NCBI GenBank assembly: GCA_910589415.1
Contig: OU342639.1
Coordinates: 18,918,268 to 18,982,267 of the forward strand
DNA length: 64,000 bases
Reading direction: 5' to 3'
From: Malachius bipustulatus
Lineage: Eukaryota > Arthropoda > Insecta > Coleoptera > Melyridae
This document shows positions 33,904-47,500 of this stretch, one piece after another. The stretch's first letter is position 1. Each line of letters starts with the position of its first letter. The translations under genes and the position numbers were made by a program. Below the pieces are notes generated by a model. The model saw only the letters and a list, made by a program, of their open reading frames with translations. It was not told where the DNA came from and did no database searches.

Positions 33904-34462
33904 TATAGGGGTGGAGGACATACCTATAGTAACACCAGGAATAAGGTATTAATTTGCTTTGCAAATATGAAAGATAAGCGAACAAAAGGGCATCAAAAGA
34001 AGGTCTTCGTGAGTGCGGGCCTGTTTAGAACAGCGAAAATCACAATAAACATGCAAGGTCAGAGTGTCGAGAGGACGGAATAAACATTAAAGCGGCCGGA
34101 ACTCGTAATATCAACACCAGGGCCGGTCTGGTAACATACGCAACATACGAACCGCATTCAAACGTAGTCGGACCATAATAGCGAGCGATGTCACGTATTT
34201 TGGAATATAAATGCAAAATAAATGCAAAATTCAAAATAAAAATCGTGCTACTGTTATTTTCGAAGATATTCCTTGCCCTGAAAGTGAAGAAACAATAGAA
34301 ATTCGACCGTAGTGTCAAAAGAGGCCTTAGTTGTGGCCTTGATATTAGTTTGCAATGGCTGTTTTTAGCTTCTTACCCACCCAGCACCTCTATTTCGCTC
34401 CTCGGTCCCGAAAAAATTGATGAAACTTAGGAGTCGCGGATGTAAATAATTACCCAAATTTT

Positions 34463-34879
34463 TACCAAAACATATGTAGTTTTCGAAATATTATGTTTTT
34501 TGTAATTTTGAAATTTATAAATTAAAACGCTGCGTTATCTATGGAACTAAATAAAATTCACACCAAAAGGATCTAGTGTGCTCACATTTAATCTTTGGAA
34601 AACCACAAACTTGTGACAAGAAAAATTTCAAAAAAGATGGAAAACAAAATATTTTCCATATGGTGTGTGCGAACTTTTTGGCGGACACTGTATAAGAGCT
34701 GCGGCGTTCTTGATGAAAGAAAAAAACCATCTCCTTTTATTCTTTTATCCATCAAATCGAACCACTTTATCTGTGTTATTTCTTATAAAACTTTAATCGT
34801 TCAATGGGGATCGATAGAACTCGGAATTGTGATAAATTATTAATAAATTACGATAAATAAATAATTTGAAAACAGACGG
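34463..34879. other. Upstream of the ORP gene promoter region
   Basis: AT-rich DNA with no recognised element. It lies between C3 and the CpG-rich 5' region of the next gene. Confidence 0.4.
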
Positions 34880-35260
34880 CAACATGTTAGTAGAGATGCG
34901 TCGAAGTCAGCGAGGTCACAACAACACAGCTATCTCGCTGTCTCTCTCTGACAAGACTCAGCGGAGTCGGTCGACCGTCAACACACGACGTCGCGTCGCA
35001 GTCGTCTTCGTCTCACTCGATTTCGCATTCGCATTCGCACTTCGCAGTCTCACTTAGCGTAGCGCCAACACCGCGTAATGTCACGTTCTGAATAATGTTA
35101 GCGTAATGATGTTTATTTTCCCAGTTTCCGACTTCGAAAATTTACCGAGTGAATTTTTCATAAATAATCGGCTTGTCAGTGATTCAAGTGTACTCTCCCG
35201 TGTTATTAAAACATGTGATAGCCCAATTTCAGGATAAACACGAGCCTTAACGTTTTATTA
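34880..35260 (+). promoter_or_regulatory. Likely promoter and 5' leader of the ORP5/8-type gene
   Basis: Base composition changes sharply: 34,890-35,090 is rich in CpG (GTCGGTCGACCGTC, CACGACGTCGCGTCGCAGTC) and in TC/CT runs, unlike the surrounding AT-rich DNA. No TATA box is seen at a convincing distance. The 3' part runs without a clear splice acceptor into the ATG at 35,261, so leader and first coding exon may be continuous. Confidence 0.5.
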
Positions 35261-35533
35261 ATGTCATCAAGTGCGATAAATGTAGTCCCCCAGAGTGGAC
35301 AAACCCCTACGACGGAATCCCATCCTGCTCCTGCTCCTGCTCCTGCTTCTACACCTGCACCTGCTGTTTCGACACCTTCGAATAAAAATGCGAAAGTTGA
35401 AGAGAGGAAGGCTCGTGCTTTATTGAACGTCCTCCCTAAGTTACCTTCCAGTGATTCTCTAACCAACAGTCCTGGTCCCGGCAGTCCAGGATTTGTTAGT
35501 TTAATGGACAAGGATTTCGGGTTGAATGATAGG
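35261..35533 (+). CDS. ORP8: ORP5/8 exon 1 (low-complexity N terminus)
   Basis: Starts [21 protein letters not shown] repeat encodes alternating Pro-Ala. Ends AGG|GTGAGC, phase 0, residues 1-91. It is the first Met in this frame after the CpG-rich leader. Confidence 0.85.
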
Positions 35534-38500
35534 GTGAGCTATTTTTTAATTAAGTAAATTCCATCCAGTTTTATTGCATAAATTATTATTTTCTAGTCGC
35601 CAGATTCAGTCTCGAAACTAACCAGAAAGGAATCCTACAAAGCTCAAAGGAAGAATTATCGTAAAGAGAAAAAGAGAGTTACAAACGAGTTACTCAGCTC
35701 CTTGAAAGATCCTTCTGTTGTTGTCTTAGCTGACTGGCTGAAGGTTCGGGGAACTTTAAAGTCGTGGACTAAACTTTGGTGTGTCTTAAAACCCGGCTTG
35801 TTGCTTTTATATAAAAGCCCGAAAGCCAAGGTAAGTTTGCCTTTTAACATTAAAGACATGGTCGTAAAACATATAAAACAAAAGACAATATATAAACTTA
35901 CCTATACCTGGTGATTCAGACGCAATCATTCACTTGTACTAAAAAAACGTCCCGCATATAGTGGTGCTCTAATAATGCTACAGTTTTGTCACTTCTTTGG
36001 GGAGAGGTTTAGTAAATGTAAATATGTAAAGCAAATAAAAGGACTTCGGTTTATTATTTTGAATGAGTATCAGAGTAAGATCAAAATTTAATGCGTTGTA
36101 TGGCTTTACCGATATGAACTTTTACTAATTTTCTTTTGCACAGAATGTGGGAGAATCCAGTAATACTTACTCTTTTGTTAGCAAATACTTGTCCGTAACG
36201 TGTATTCATTTGAAACCCTGCATTTTGCTTCAGTAGGTACCTAGTCCAGAGGCAGCATTATTGAAATAGGACTTAACATAATGTGTTTATCCTTAAACAA
36301 AATGTTTTTGAAAGACATTAGGTACCTACCTGTAGAATATGTGTCCCCAAATAGATGAAACGGCTCTTATAAAAGTTAATTTTTTTTTAGATTCAGCCCT
36401 GCTTGGTTGAAAACTATAAGTTCTAACATAATTTCAATTTTTTTAAATCAAGTATTATGCTTTGGAAAACTTCAAAAAAACTACTTTTGTGTACTTTGTG
36501 TAGATTAAAGTGCCTTTTATGTAGCGAATATGACGAAAAAGTTATTTAAAAAAGTTGTTTAGAATCAAAACATCTAGGCCTCTGTTCCAAATTTCAAAAA
36601 CAGCAACCAACTGCGAATTTTCATTCTTGAGTCTTTGTTAAAAATAAAAATTTTTGATTTGTGAAAAAATTACAGAAAAGAAAAAATGTGGTTGGCCGAT
36701 GAGTTTGAAATTTGATATAGATGCCTGAAATATGTTGGTTCTAAACAACTTATCAAAGAACTTTTCGTCATATTTGCTACATAAAAGCCACTTAATATAC
36801 ACAAAGTACACAACAGTAGGTTTTTTGAAGTTTTCCAAAGCCTACTTTGATTATTCAGAACTAAAATTATGACCCAAGTCACGTTAGCCACGCTTCGGCC
36901 AGCCACGCTTTCGGCCAGGGAGAGGGCTTCGATTAATTTCCAGCAAATTTTTTTTTCGTTTGTTCGCGACCGAAAGTGTGGCAGGTCATTATTATAAAAT
37001 TTCAGATTTTTTTCAGCAAAAAAATTTATTTTTCCAGTTTTTTCAGTCCGTGACTGAAAGTGTGGCTGGCCATTATTACAAAATTTAGAACTTTTCTGAG
37101 CAAAATTTCAGCAAAAATTAATTTTTCAGTTTTTAAATTTAGTGTCCGAAAGTGTGGCAGGTCATTATTATAAAATTTCAGATTTTTTTCAGCAAAAAAA
37201 TTTATTTTTCCAGTTTTTTCAGTCCGTGACTGAAAGTGTGGCTGGCCATTATTACAAAATTTAGAACTTTTCTGAGCAAAATTTCAGCAAAAATTAATTT
37301 TTCAGTTTTTAAATTTAGTGTCCGAAAGTGTGGCTGGCCATTATTATAAAATTTCAGACTTTTTCAGTAAATTTTCAGCAAAAATGATTTTCTCAGTTTA
37401 TAAAGTTATGGCTGAAAGCGTTGACAGGTATTACCTATTATAAAATTTCAACAGACTTCTAGCAAATTTTCCGCAAAACTTTGTTTTTTCAGTCCGTGAC
37501 TGAAAGTGTGGCCAGCCATGATTAAGTATAAAATTTCTGACTTTTTTATCAAATTTTCAACAAAAATGATTTTCTCAGTTTATAAAGTTCGTGGATTTAT
37601 TCAGTTTACGGTCGTTTTTATTGGATGAACAAACCAAATATTTTCCATGTAAGCCGTGAATAACGAAAACAAAAATTTGTTGAAAATTATTCGAAGTTCC
37701 TCTTCCTGGCCGAAAGTGTGGCTGGCCGAAGCGTGGCTAACTTGACTTGGGTAAAATTATGCTAGAAATTAGTCTTCAACCAAGCAGGGCTGATAACCAA
37801 AAAATGAAAATTCAGATCGGGAATTTTTATCTTAGATAAGAATCGTTTCACCAATCTGGGACACTATTTACAGGCTGTTAATTAAGTACTTATGAGGCCA
37901 AACTTCAATTCTTTGAGTGATTATAATACGAAATGTTCATATAAACATATATCCTAGTAACAAGAAAATATTTTCCAGATATTTTTATTTAATATTTAAA
38001 ATATATCATTGTGACACTTTTTTTAATCAAAAAGAAATATTTCTAAATACAGGGTGATCTATTAGCTCGCCATTAAATTGTAATAAGTGAAAGGTGAGGT
38101 GATTATGATTTCAATTATTTACGGAGTTACAGGACCTCTAAGTTTCCTGCATAAGGAGCCAATTTAAGAATATGGTATTTATTTAACTTTACCTTGGTTT
38201 TACTTGATTACAAAAAAACAAAATTGCGCCCTCTACCGGCGAATTTTTTTATATACAGGGTGTTGAGAAAATGACGGATAAACTCTTTGGTACATTGTAG
38301 GGACACTCAGTAGAGTACGGGAAAATTAATTATAAAAATTCTGGGCTTCAATTTTGTGAGATAAAAAATGCCAAAGTTGACATTTTAATATCTTTGTTTT
38401 TCAGTATTTGCAAAAAATAAATGATTTTACAGATATAAAAAGGGTACCTTAATCGTTATCAATTGAAAAAATTGCTTAAAATGTATCACTGGCTTGGAAA

Positions 38501-41500
38501 ATTTAATAAGATTTTTTTTTCTTTTCGCAAGATGCTGAAAAATGAATTATTTTGGCAACAACGGTTTTGATACCCTAACTACCTACATTGTTAGAAATTA
38601 AACGAAATTACCAAATGTCAGCAGTTATTTTGTTAAACGTTGCCAAATTTATTGTTCAATATTTAGCTTATATCTTTTAAAATGTAGCTCTGGATTTTTT
38701 AAAATAATTTTTCCCGTACTTTACTGAGTGTCCCCTACAATGTACTGAAGAGTTTATCCGTCATTTTCTTAACACCCTGTATAAACAGGTAAAACCAAAG
38801 TAATGTTATATAAATACCATACCCTGGATAATTGTAACTGATGTAATCTGAAAAGAAAATAAAAGTTCAAAAAAAATTGAGGTGTGCTCCCCAGGATGCC
38901 ACAGAGTCGCGGGGATAATTTTAATAATAATATAATATTAATACTTTTAATCTAGTTGGGGCTAAATCCGCCCCTTATACTACAGAAAATGAAACTGCCA
39001 AACTTGAACAATCTACCCAACTACCCAACAAACAATGTTGGGTAAATTATATTTATATTTGTGATATTTACGAAAAAGACGATTTCTTTGATAAAAGTAT
39101 AACACCCTGTATCTTGGATAATTTGCATTTCCGGACCTTATTGGAAAATTATGAGCTTTCGGACATATGTTTATATGAACTTTTCGTCTTATAATCACTC
39201 AAAAAATCACTCCCTGAAGTTTGGCCTCATACTTGATTAACACCCCGTATACGGGGTGATCAGTAACTCGCGCACTCCGAATACAGGGCGATATAGAGCC
39301 CATTAAAACTAAGGATATTCTGCAAAAAAAAAATTGAATCCAACTGTTGGTTTTCAAGTTACAGAGTTTCCCTCATCCGAGTTTAAAGGTAATTTTTTCA
39401 ATAACCGTAATAAAAATCTACGAAAAAAATATCCATAATCAAAATTTAATTATTCCGTGGAGGAAATGCATTAGTTGATACATTTTAGTGTTAAAATTAG
39501 TTCATTTCCTCCCTCATTGTACTGTACTTGACAAAATTAGTTTTTTTTTTATTTGTCTGATACTGAAATTATTGATGAATCTATAAAAAAAATCAGACCA
39601 GTTAATAAGTTTTTTAGCCATAAAATCAGAATCTGTAATAAAAAAACAAGGTGTTCCTCCCTAGATTTCAAACTTACCCCCTGGCACACTTACATGGAGG
39701 GGGGGGGGGCAGTTGTCTAGGTATTTTTAGACGTAAAATAAGGATCTGCAATAAAAATAAGGTTTTTTATAATTATTATTTTATTGAAGGTTTGAAAGTG
39801 CTAAGAAACTGGGAGCAGGTTAAAAATTGGTAGGTTATTAGATGGGTTGAAAATGAAATATCAAACAACTTTTTCCTATGACATTTTACAAAATCTTAAA
39901 AACTAATGTAATATTTTGTAATTTTTGCAAAAAATGTCAAATTTGGCAGTTTAAAAGACACGTGACAGCTGGTTTGCTGTCATTTGTGATCATTTTTAAA
40001 GCACAGTACTATCAGCGATGTCAAAATTTCCCTTGACTGAGAAGGAAAAATATTTCCCATATGATGCTGACTTTATGTATGACACTGTATGCATAGTCCA
40101 TCAAAAAATAAGTATAGTTCATGTAAACTATGGGTCGTATATACATTATAAGATTTACTTACAAGTAAGTACTACAAGTAAAAGCATTTACTGTGAAATA
40201 GAGTCTAGTACTAATTAAAGCCAAAATACTAAATGTCATATGCATAATGATTTACTTTTACTTGTAGTATTTACTTCAAGCTTTTACTTATAGTTTTGGA
40301 AAATTTTATTTATCGTTGAAATTGTATCGAAGGTTTGAGAAAGCCGTTTTGGCAAAAAACATATATATTGGAAAACAGTTTCCCGAGCAGTTTCCTTTCT
40401 TCTTAATTATCAAAGTTTGGTAATTTTTACATCAATTTTTCAGGAGTATATTCTCCTGAATTTTTTCTCCAAAGCTCCTAAAAATTTAATAAAATGTATA
40501 CTAACTGCTGTGTGGTAGGTAACTTTACCAAATAATAATAAAAATGAGTGGTGATTCTAATAGCGAACAAAATGACTTAGACGAACAGTATATTGTTATG
40601 GGTCTCACGCTTATAAAATCACTACTAAAGTCTGCAACTGTCTTTATTCTCTAACACAACTATAACTTATAAAAATAATCTCCCAATCTAAATAATCAGC
40701 TGTCCTCCTGTCTCCACTCACAGATATTATACCACTTGTCTATATTTCACTAAGTCACAATTCTCTATATACCACACCACTGGCTACTACTGTCTTTCTT
40801 ACTCTGTATACTTCAGACTGCACTTCAAAAATCCAAGTTACTGCTGACTCGTTTCCAGCCACGGCGGCTCTTATATAGTTCCCTGGCGCACCGTCGAACC
40901 TCTGGCATGTCAGTAGGCACGTTCTTGTAGATATCGGAGCCATTCTGTCGCGAAAGTGTTATTTCCATCAATAAATAGGCTGAGCCATCATAAAAAAATA
41001 CAAACAAACTAGAATTTTTCAAGAAACAAACTGATACAATCATAGAATTTCTCAAGAGTGGTCTCGTTATAAAATCATTGTAAGTAACACCCGTGTCACA
41101 GATTTCACGACGGCATCAATAGACTTACTGACAACAAACTAGAACATACCTAGGACGAAATTTACGTCACATGATTTGTTTGAATTCTGAGCAACATTAA
41201 AACTTGGCATCCGCCTCCGAGTCGGATGTTACCAGCTAAGGGTTAAACCGGAAAGCCATAGACGCACGAAATTTCTAGTCCCACTCTAATTTATTCTCTT
41301 TGTAAAATTGATAATAAATTTGACACCTCAAGCTTCATAGGATGTAAAAAAAATTACGAAGGTATGAGGTAAAATGAAAATAGTCATGATTTGGTTGAGC
41401 GAAGTAGTCTTGATGTATGGAAATGCACCTTTAGATTCTAAAAATGATACAACATTCTAATTTAACTAATTCGATCAATCCTTGGATAATTGTTTGTTGA

Positions 41501-44500
41501 ATATACAAAACTTTTCAAATTTAATTTAAAAAAACACAAGAGTAGTTGCATTTATTTAGTCTTAATACAGGGTGGGGCGCTCTGAACGCCTTGGTCTGTA
41601 TAGCCTAAATCGTGCACGATTTAAAACATTTTTAAATTGGATTTTATACAGGATCGTAGTGCCCACAACTTAAAATTATTTTGGACTATACAGCGTGTCC
41701 CATATGAGAGAGTCATATCAAAGTTATGTTTTTTTTTTTAATGGAATGCTCCTATGTTATTGTCATTATTGTGCACCTTGTATAAACAAGTGAAAATAGC
41801 GATTTTCAAATTTCACAGCAGTAAAACTCTTATGATTTTCATATATGTTAGATCCGACCACCAAAACTTAACATATAGGTACCTCAAAGGCTACTCAATT
41901 TAAATTCCAACTGTGAAAATTACCTGTATTCGATTTTCTCAGACAATTGGAAAATTTGATAATATATAGAATCCCTGTTAAAATAACGAAGTGAGGCTTA
42001 ATACAGGGCCACTTTGAAAATATTTTCATTGAATTACTCGTGGTCACTTTTGTCTAAAAAAATTATTGTAAAGACCAATAGTTCCCAAGATATGGCCCGT
42101 GGACAACTTTACTGAAACACTTTGTATGTACATATTTACTTGTTAAAAAATATTGATATTGATGATATGCCACGGGCAGGTATCAATTTATGTTATTACA
42201 TTTTATTCACAGCTTTAAAAGAGTTCAAATGATTTTAAAGTTTTTTTTTTCTTTTTGAGACTAATGACAATTTTGACAAAGCTAACTTAACCAATTTTTT
42301 TGTCAATTAGTTTTTCTTTATTTGTTATCAAGTAAACTTTTAACTTTTTTCACTTTTTGAATAAGCTTGGTTCAGCATTTTTATTTTATTTCATTCTATA
42401 ATTTGTGCAGGGTGTCCAAATAGAACCTCGGGGGTTAACTCGTAAATGGTTGATCGTAGAAAAAATCGTCAAAAATAAACTTGGATTTGATTTTCGCAAG
42501 GTACTTTTTTACCACTATTATTTCTGTCTTACCACTTGCTTCAAATGGAACATCCTGTATACTTTACTGATTTTTCATCAGTTTCTTGTATAATGCCAAA
42601 TTATTTATCTTTTTGTCGGTTGGTTAAATTTACAATCTTTTGGGGGTTGAGTGGGAAACCTTATGTTGATCAAATAGAGGATGTTTTATTAACAAAAGTA
42701 ACTTGTACTTCAGCATAAATTAGCAGAACACTGTGTCGCTTTTAAAACTTTTATTTGGACACCTTGTATCATATATGTTTTTTAATGAAGCTGAATTCAT
42801 AGTCCTCGTTTATTTTCTCTTAAAATAAAACCTCCCACTTATTCTTTTCCCCAGAATCTCCTTAGATTTAAATTTAAATTTAATTTTGGCACCCTACCTA
42901 CTTTATTAAATAAAAGAGTGGAAAAATAATTTTAATTTTCAAAGTTAATTATATAAATCTAAATGTACATACTTTCAAAATACAACTTTTAACCAGTATA
43001 AAAAAGCTGGTAAGTAATTGTTATCTTCATAACTTAATTGACTATGTTTCATAGTACAACTAATGGTAATTATAGACTTGTTTGCACAAGTACAAGTACT
43101 AAATAAAATTATTTAATGATATAGATTGTGTTTTGATTTAAAAAGAAGTTTTTCTTATATACTAAAACTCATTTTCCTCATGTTCATGAATAAAGATTAT
43201 ACAAGTATAGCAAATTCCTCATTATAATACTTTGCCCTTCAATAATTGTTATGGAACATAATACGATCATTATAAACCAAACCATACAGTATCATATATC
43301 ATTCTGTGTAACAATTAACATTTACGATTAGGTAACTGGAACTCTAGTTAATGTTCTATTTCTATTTTTAGGAGTCATTTACACATTATTATACAATATT
43401 TAAACATTTTTTATTTACTTGTGCTGATACACAAACACAGCCCTACAATTCTTCCGCCATTTGTTATATTTTTTTTATTTCCTATAACAGAGCAGTCACT
43501 GGGTTGGCACAATTCTTCTAAACTCCTGCAAAGTAATTGAAAGACCAAGCAAGAAAGACGGATTTTGCTTCAAACTCTACAACCCTCTTGACCAATCAAT
43601 ATGGGCTCCAAGAGGACCAGAAAACGAAACAATCGGTACGGTTACATCCCAAAATAAAAAATTAAGTCAGTCCAGCACTTGTCCTTACAGGTGCAGTAGT
43701 GCAGCCATTACCGAGTTCCTATCTAATATTCAGAGCCCCGTCTCAGGCGTCCGGTATGTGTTGGTTGGACGCTTTGGAAATTTCCATCCGGAACGATACA
43801 GCACTCATTCGCTCAGCAAGTAGTAAATCAGCTTCAGGCAGCGCGAATCATGAAACTCAGTGGTCGGAAGCCGACTATGAGAAGCATTTTGACCATGGTA
43901 AATCAAAATATTTCCTGTTTGTTCTTATTTTTTTTCTAACACTATTTCTAGATCTGGACGATGTGAGTCAACCAGATAACGGAGCTCAATTGAGTACAGG
44001 TGATGGGGAGATGAGCGATACTGACTCGGAAGTGTCAGTTAAGGAGGAGCAAGTAGAAGAAGATCCCCCGCAAACTACTTACATTCCAAACACTGAAGAA
44101 GAATTCGGAGGGGTTTGTATTTATATTTATGTCATTTCTGTTAGATTCTTGAGACAATCTGGCAATGTTGCCTTAAAAAATTACCTTTGTTATTTTAGCA
44201 TTACATGAATAATCATAAAAATATGCCGCTATGGATAAATAATAATAAAACCTTATAATGGTCTAAATAGATAAGCATTGTGTAATAGTAAAAATAAAGA
44301 ATTATATTCCTTATCGGGATCGTTGTTTAAAAATAAGTACATCGTTATGATTCATTGATATATTATGCGATTATTTTTTAAATTTAGACTAAACAAGATG
44401 GCATCTGTCTAAAAGTTTCAATAGGGTTTAGTAAAACGCGGTATTTAAAAAATGCTCTATTCAAATTTTACTACTGGCTTTTCGTCTGAGTATTAACAAA

Positions 44501-47500
44501 TAATTGTATTCATTTTTTTTTTATAATTTTGAGTTTCATTATTCTGTCAAACATTTTTCAGAGTGGTGTCTAATAATTATTGTGTGTTATATTAGAAAAG
44601 GTCAGAGTGTATCATAGTGTGGCTTTTTTTGACTTACATTGTCAAATTGTCTTTTAATGTGATAATAATATCCACAAAAAAATTATTTTACAATTAACCA
44701 CTTTTAAATGCTTAAGAATGATGAGAGAAAAAAAATTATAGAAAAGTGATATAATTTTTGCAAAAGTCCTAATTTAATACCAAAAATTCAAAATCAAAGA
44801 AGGGCGTCGGCGAAGTGGCCAAAGAAAAGTGTAAATTCGGCTCTGGCTCTTGATCTTGTAAATTTTTATTGATTGATAGCTTAAGTACAGTAGAGTCCAG
44901 CTAATCCGAATATCCTCATAGTCCGAACAGCCCTCCAAAATTCTAAAGAATTTAATTATCCTTATGCCCTTAAATTTAATAAGAGATTTATAATTTTGTA
45001 AATTCATCTCAATGGAGGCTATTATATAAAAGAATTTTATATAAAGCTATTCTACCTTTACCCTATTGCGCTCGGCAGTAGACCGAGCAGCCATGCAGGC
45101 ATGTAACGTCGCAGCCTTGCTCTCAATGCGTTTTCTACTCTCGTCAAATTCGGCCTCAGCAATTTGCTTTTAATTTGAAAAATACACATTTGGTAACAGC
45201 AGTTAAATCAAATTTTAAATAATTTAATCACTGAATGGCAGTATTTATCTCTTTTTTTATATTAGTACAAAACTTACTTTAAACTTATTTAATTTAAGTG
45301 AATCATGTTCGAAAATTTTGTTTTATGACTTGTCAAAATTTTAATGTTACCTATTATACCTAAGTTAAAAAATGAATGAAGTATTAATTTTTATTTAAAA
45401 AAATCAGCAATTTGTCATTTGAGAATACTTAATGTATTCTCAAATATCACTGGAATCAAGAATCATCAATCACTGGAAATTTAGGAACACAAAAATAATG
45501 CATAATTTACCTGACCTTATCTGATTTTTAAAATTTTTTATTGAAAAAGTTTAAAATGATTTCATTTTCAGGCTGGCGCTCAAGTTGAAGAATTAGCTGA
45601 AGAACACAAGTCACTAATTTGGTACATAGTGAAACAAGTGCGCCCCGGTATGGATTTAAGCAAAGTCGTCCTACCTACATTCATACTTGAACCGCGATCC
45701 TTTCTAGATAAATTAACAGATTCTTACTACCATGTAAACATTCTGTCAGAGTAATGATATTAAACTTATCACTCCCAAATCTTACTAAGAGTACAACTTT
45801 ATAGGGCTGTGCTGGAAGATGACGCTTTCACAAGAATGAAAACCGTCGTTAAATGGTACCTCTCCGGGTTATACAAAAAGCCAAAGGGTTTGAAAAAACC
45901 GTACAATCCAATCTTAGGTGAAACATTCCGTTGCTACTGGTTGCATCCCAACGGTTCGAAAACCTTCTACATAGCCGAGCAAGTCTCGCATCACCCACCT
46001 GTAAGTATTAGCTATGTCAACCAGATCAGCTATGAAACAGATCAGTTCAAAATGTCAAAATAATCATAGGTGTCAGCATTCTACGTGACAAACCGGCAAG
46101 AAGGTTTTTCGATCAGTGCAAGCATCTTAGCTAGATCGAAGTTCTACGGTAACTCTACTTCAGCCATTTTAGATGGGACTGCTGTACTAACTCTCTTACC
46201 TCGAGGAGAAGATTACACCTTAACAGTACCTTATGCTCACTGTAAGGGAATCCTAATGGGCACTCTTACTATGGAGCTTGGAGGAAAAGTTTCAATCGAT
46301 TGTGAGAAGACCGGATATTTCACCGAAATCGAATTTAAATTGAAGGTAACTTAACTTATTATCAGTTTCATAATTATAAATTGTTTCTATGACCACACTG
46401 ATGTAAATAATTACGATTATTTTATGTGTTTTTTTCATTCTTATTTTTAATTTATAATATTATGCTAAAACTATATGGACTGGGAGAATTGGAGAAAACC
46501 AATACAGTAGTTACTGTGTACAGATCACCTACAGGATTAAGTGTTGGCTTTATGGAGTTTTTCGAGGAGTGGTGTGAAACGTTTACTGAGAAACAAACTG
46601 GGATTCCAATGATCATACGTCCCTAAAGTTGGAAGAGCAGGGTCAGCAGAACATAAATTTTATAAAACCACAATTAGACGCTAATTAAACGCTAATTAAG
46701 TGCACTAATTATAATTTTATTGCTTCATTTTTTCTAAGAAAAACGACATGTTCTGCCAGCTATAGATAAAGCTAGCAGAACATTAGTTCAAAAATGCCTG
46801 AATCAGCATGATATCCATGTCAAAATGCTCGAACAATTAAACGCTAATTAAGTGCACTAGTTAAAAATTTTGAAAATTTGTAGCATTTTTAAGTTTTGAA
46901 GAATTCCGAAGTTTATAAGTTGCCGAGTTTCGAAATTTTAAAAATTCTGATAAGTTATGAAATTTTCATTTAGGAGATTTGAAAGTTTTGGTCACTTTGG
47001 AATCTATAAAACGTAACATTTTTTATATAAAGTTCTCTAGTTCCGGAAATTTTGAAGTTTTTGAAGCTCTGGTCGTTTTTGAATTTTAGGAATTTCTATG
47101 TTTCATGATTATGGAGTTTTAAAGCGTTTTTGAAGTTGCGAAGTTTGAAATGTTTTAAGTTCTGGAAGTTCTGGAGATTCGAAAACTTTGATTATTGAAA
47201 AAGATTGTGGAATAGTTTCCAGCTTGACGTCTTTACGTAAGTTAGCGTCTTCGACCTCAATGAACATGAAGTTTCCTGCAATAATAATAAGAAAAATACT
47301 GTCAAAGACCGTACCAAAGAGAGGCGGTCAAAGCTTTTTGGGACGCGGGGCAAAATTAAATTCGGACCCCCACCCCTTTTCCAAAAAATGTTAAAGGTAT
47401 CAGGCAAAAATGTTTTTTTTTATAGAAAGAAATTTTCTTTAGGGGAGCCTAAACTTTAAAATTCATAAAAAAATTTATCACATTGTTGGAATTGGCGAAA

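Larger units (their letters stand above)
33162..34454 (+). mobile_element. Family C element C3 with fold-back insertion
   Basis: GGTCATTATTTAGATCCGCG at the left and CGCGGATGTAAATAATTACC at the right are flanked by a perfect 8-bp duplication CAAATTTT (33,154-33,161; 34,455-34,462). This is the clearest evidence for the 8-bp target size of family C. About 0.6 kb without the insertion. Confidence 0.85.
35831..43490. other. ORP5/8 intron 2, filled with repeats
   Basis: 7.7 kb. Contains the elements listed at 36,341-39,247, an LTR-like block at 40,594-41,155 and a TIR element at 42,409-42,768. At 39,251 a CGGGGTGATCAGTAACTCGC arm has no partner. At 40,150-40,300 ACTTACAAGTAAGTACTACA and nearby partners form a small hairpin. 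41,574-42,010 holds degenerate CAGGGTG-type motifs. The rest is plain AT-rich DNA. Confidence 0.6.

Noticed and set aside
44889..45130. A full pogo/Tigger element
   Set aside because: Only one terminus-like motif is seen, with no partner, TA duplication or transposase.
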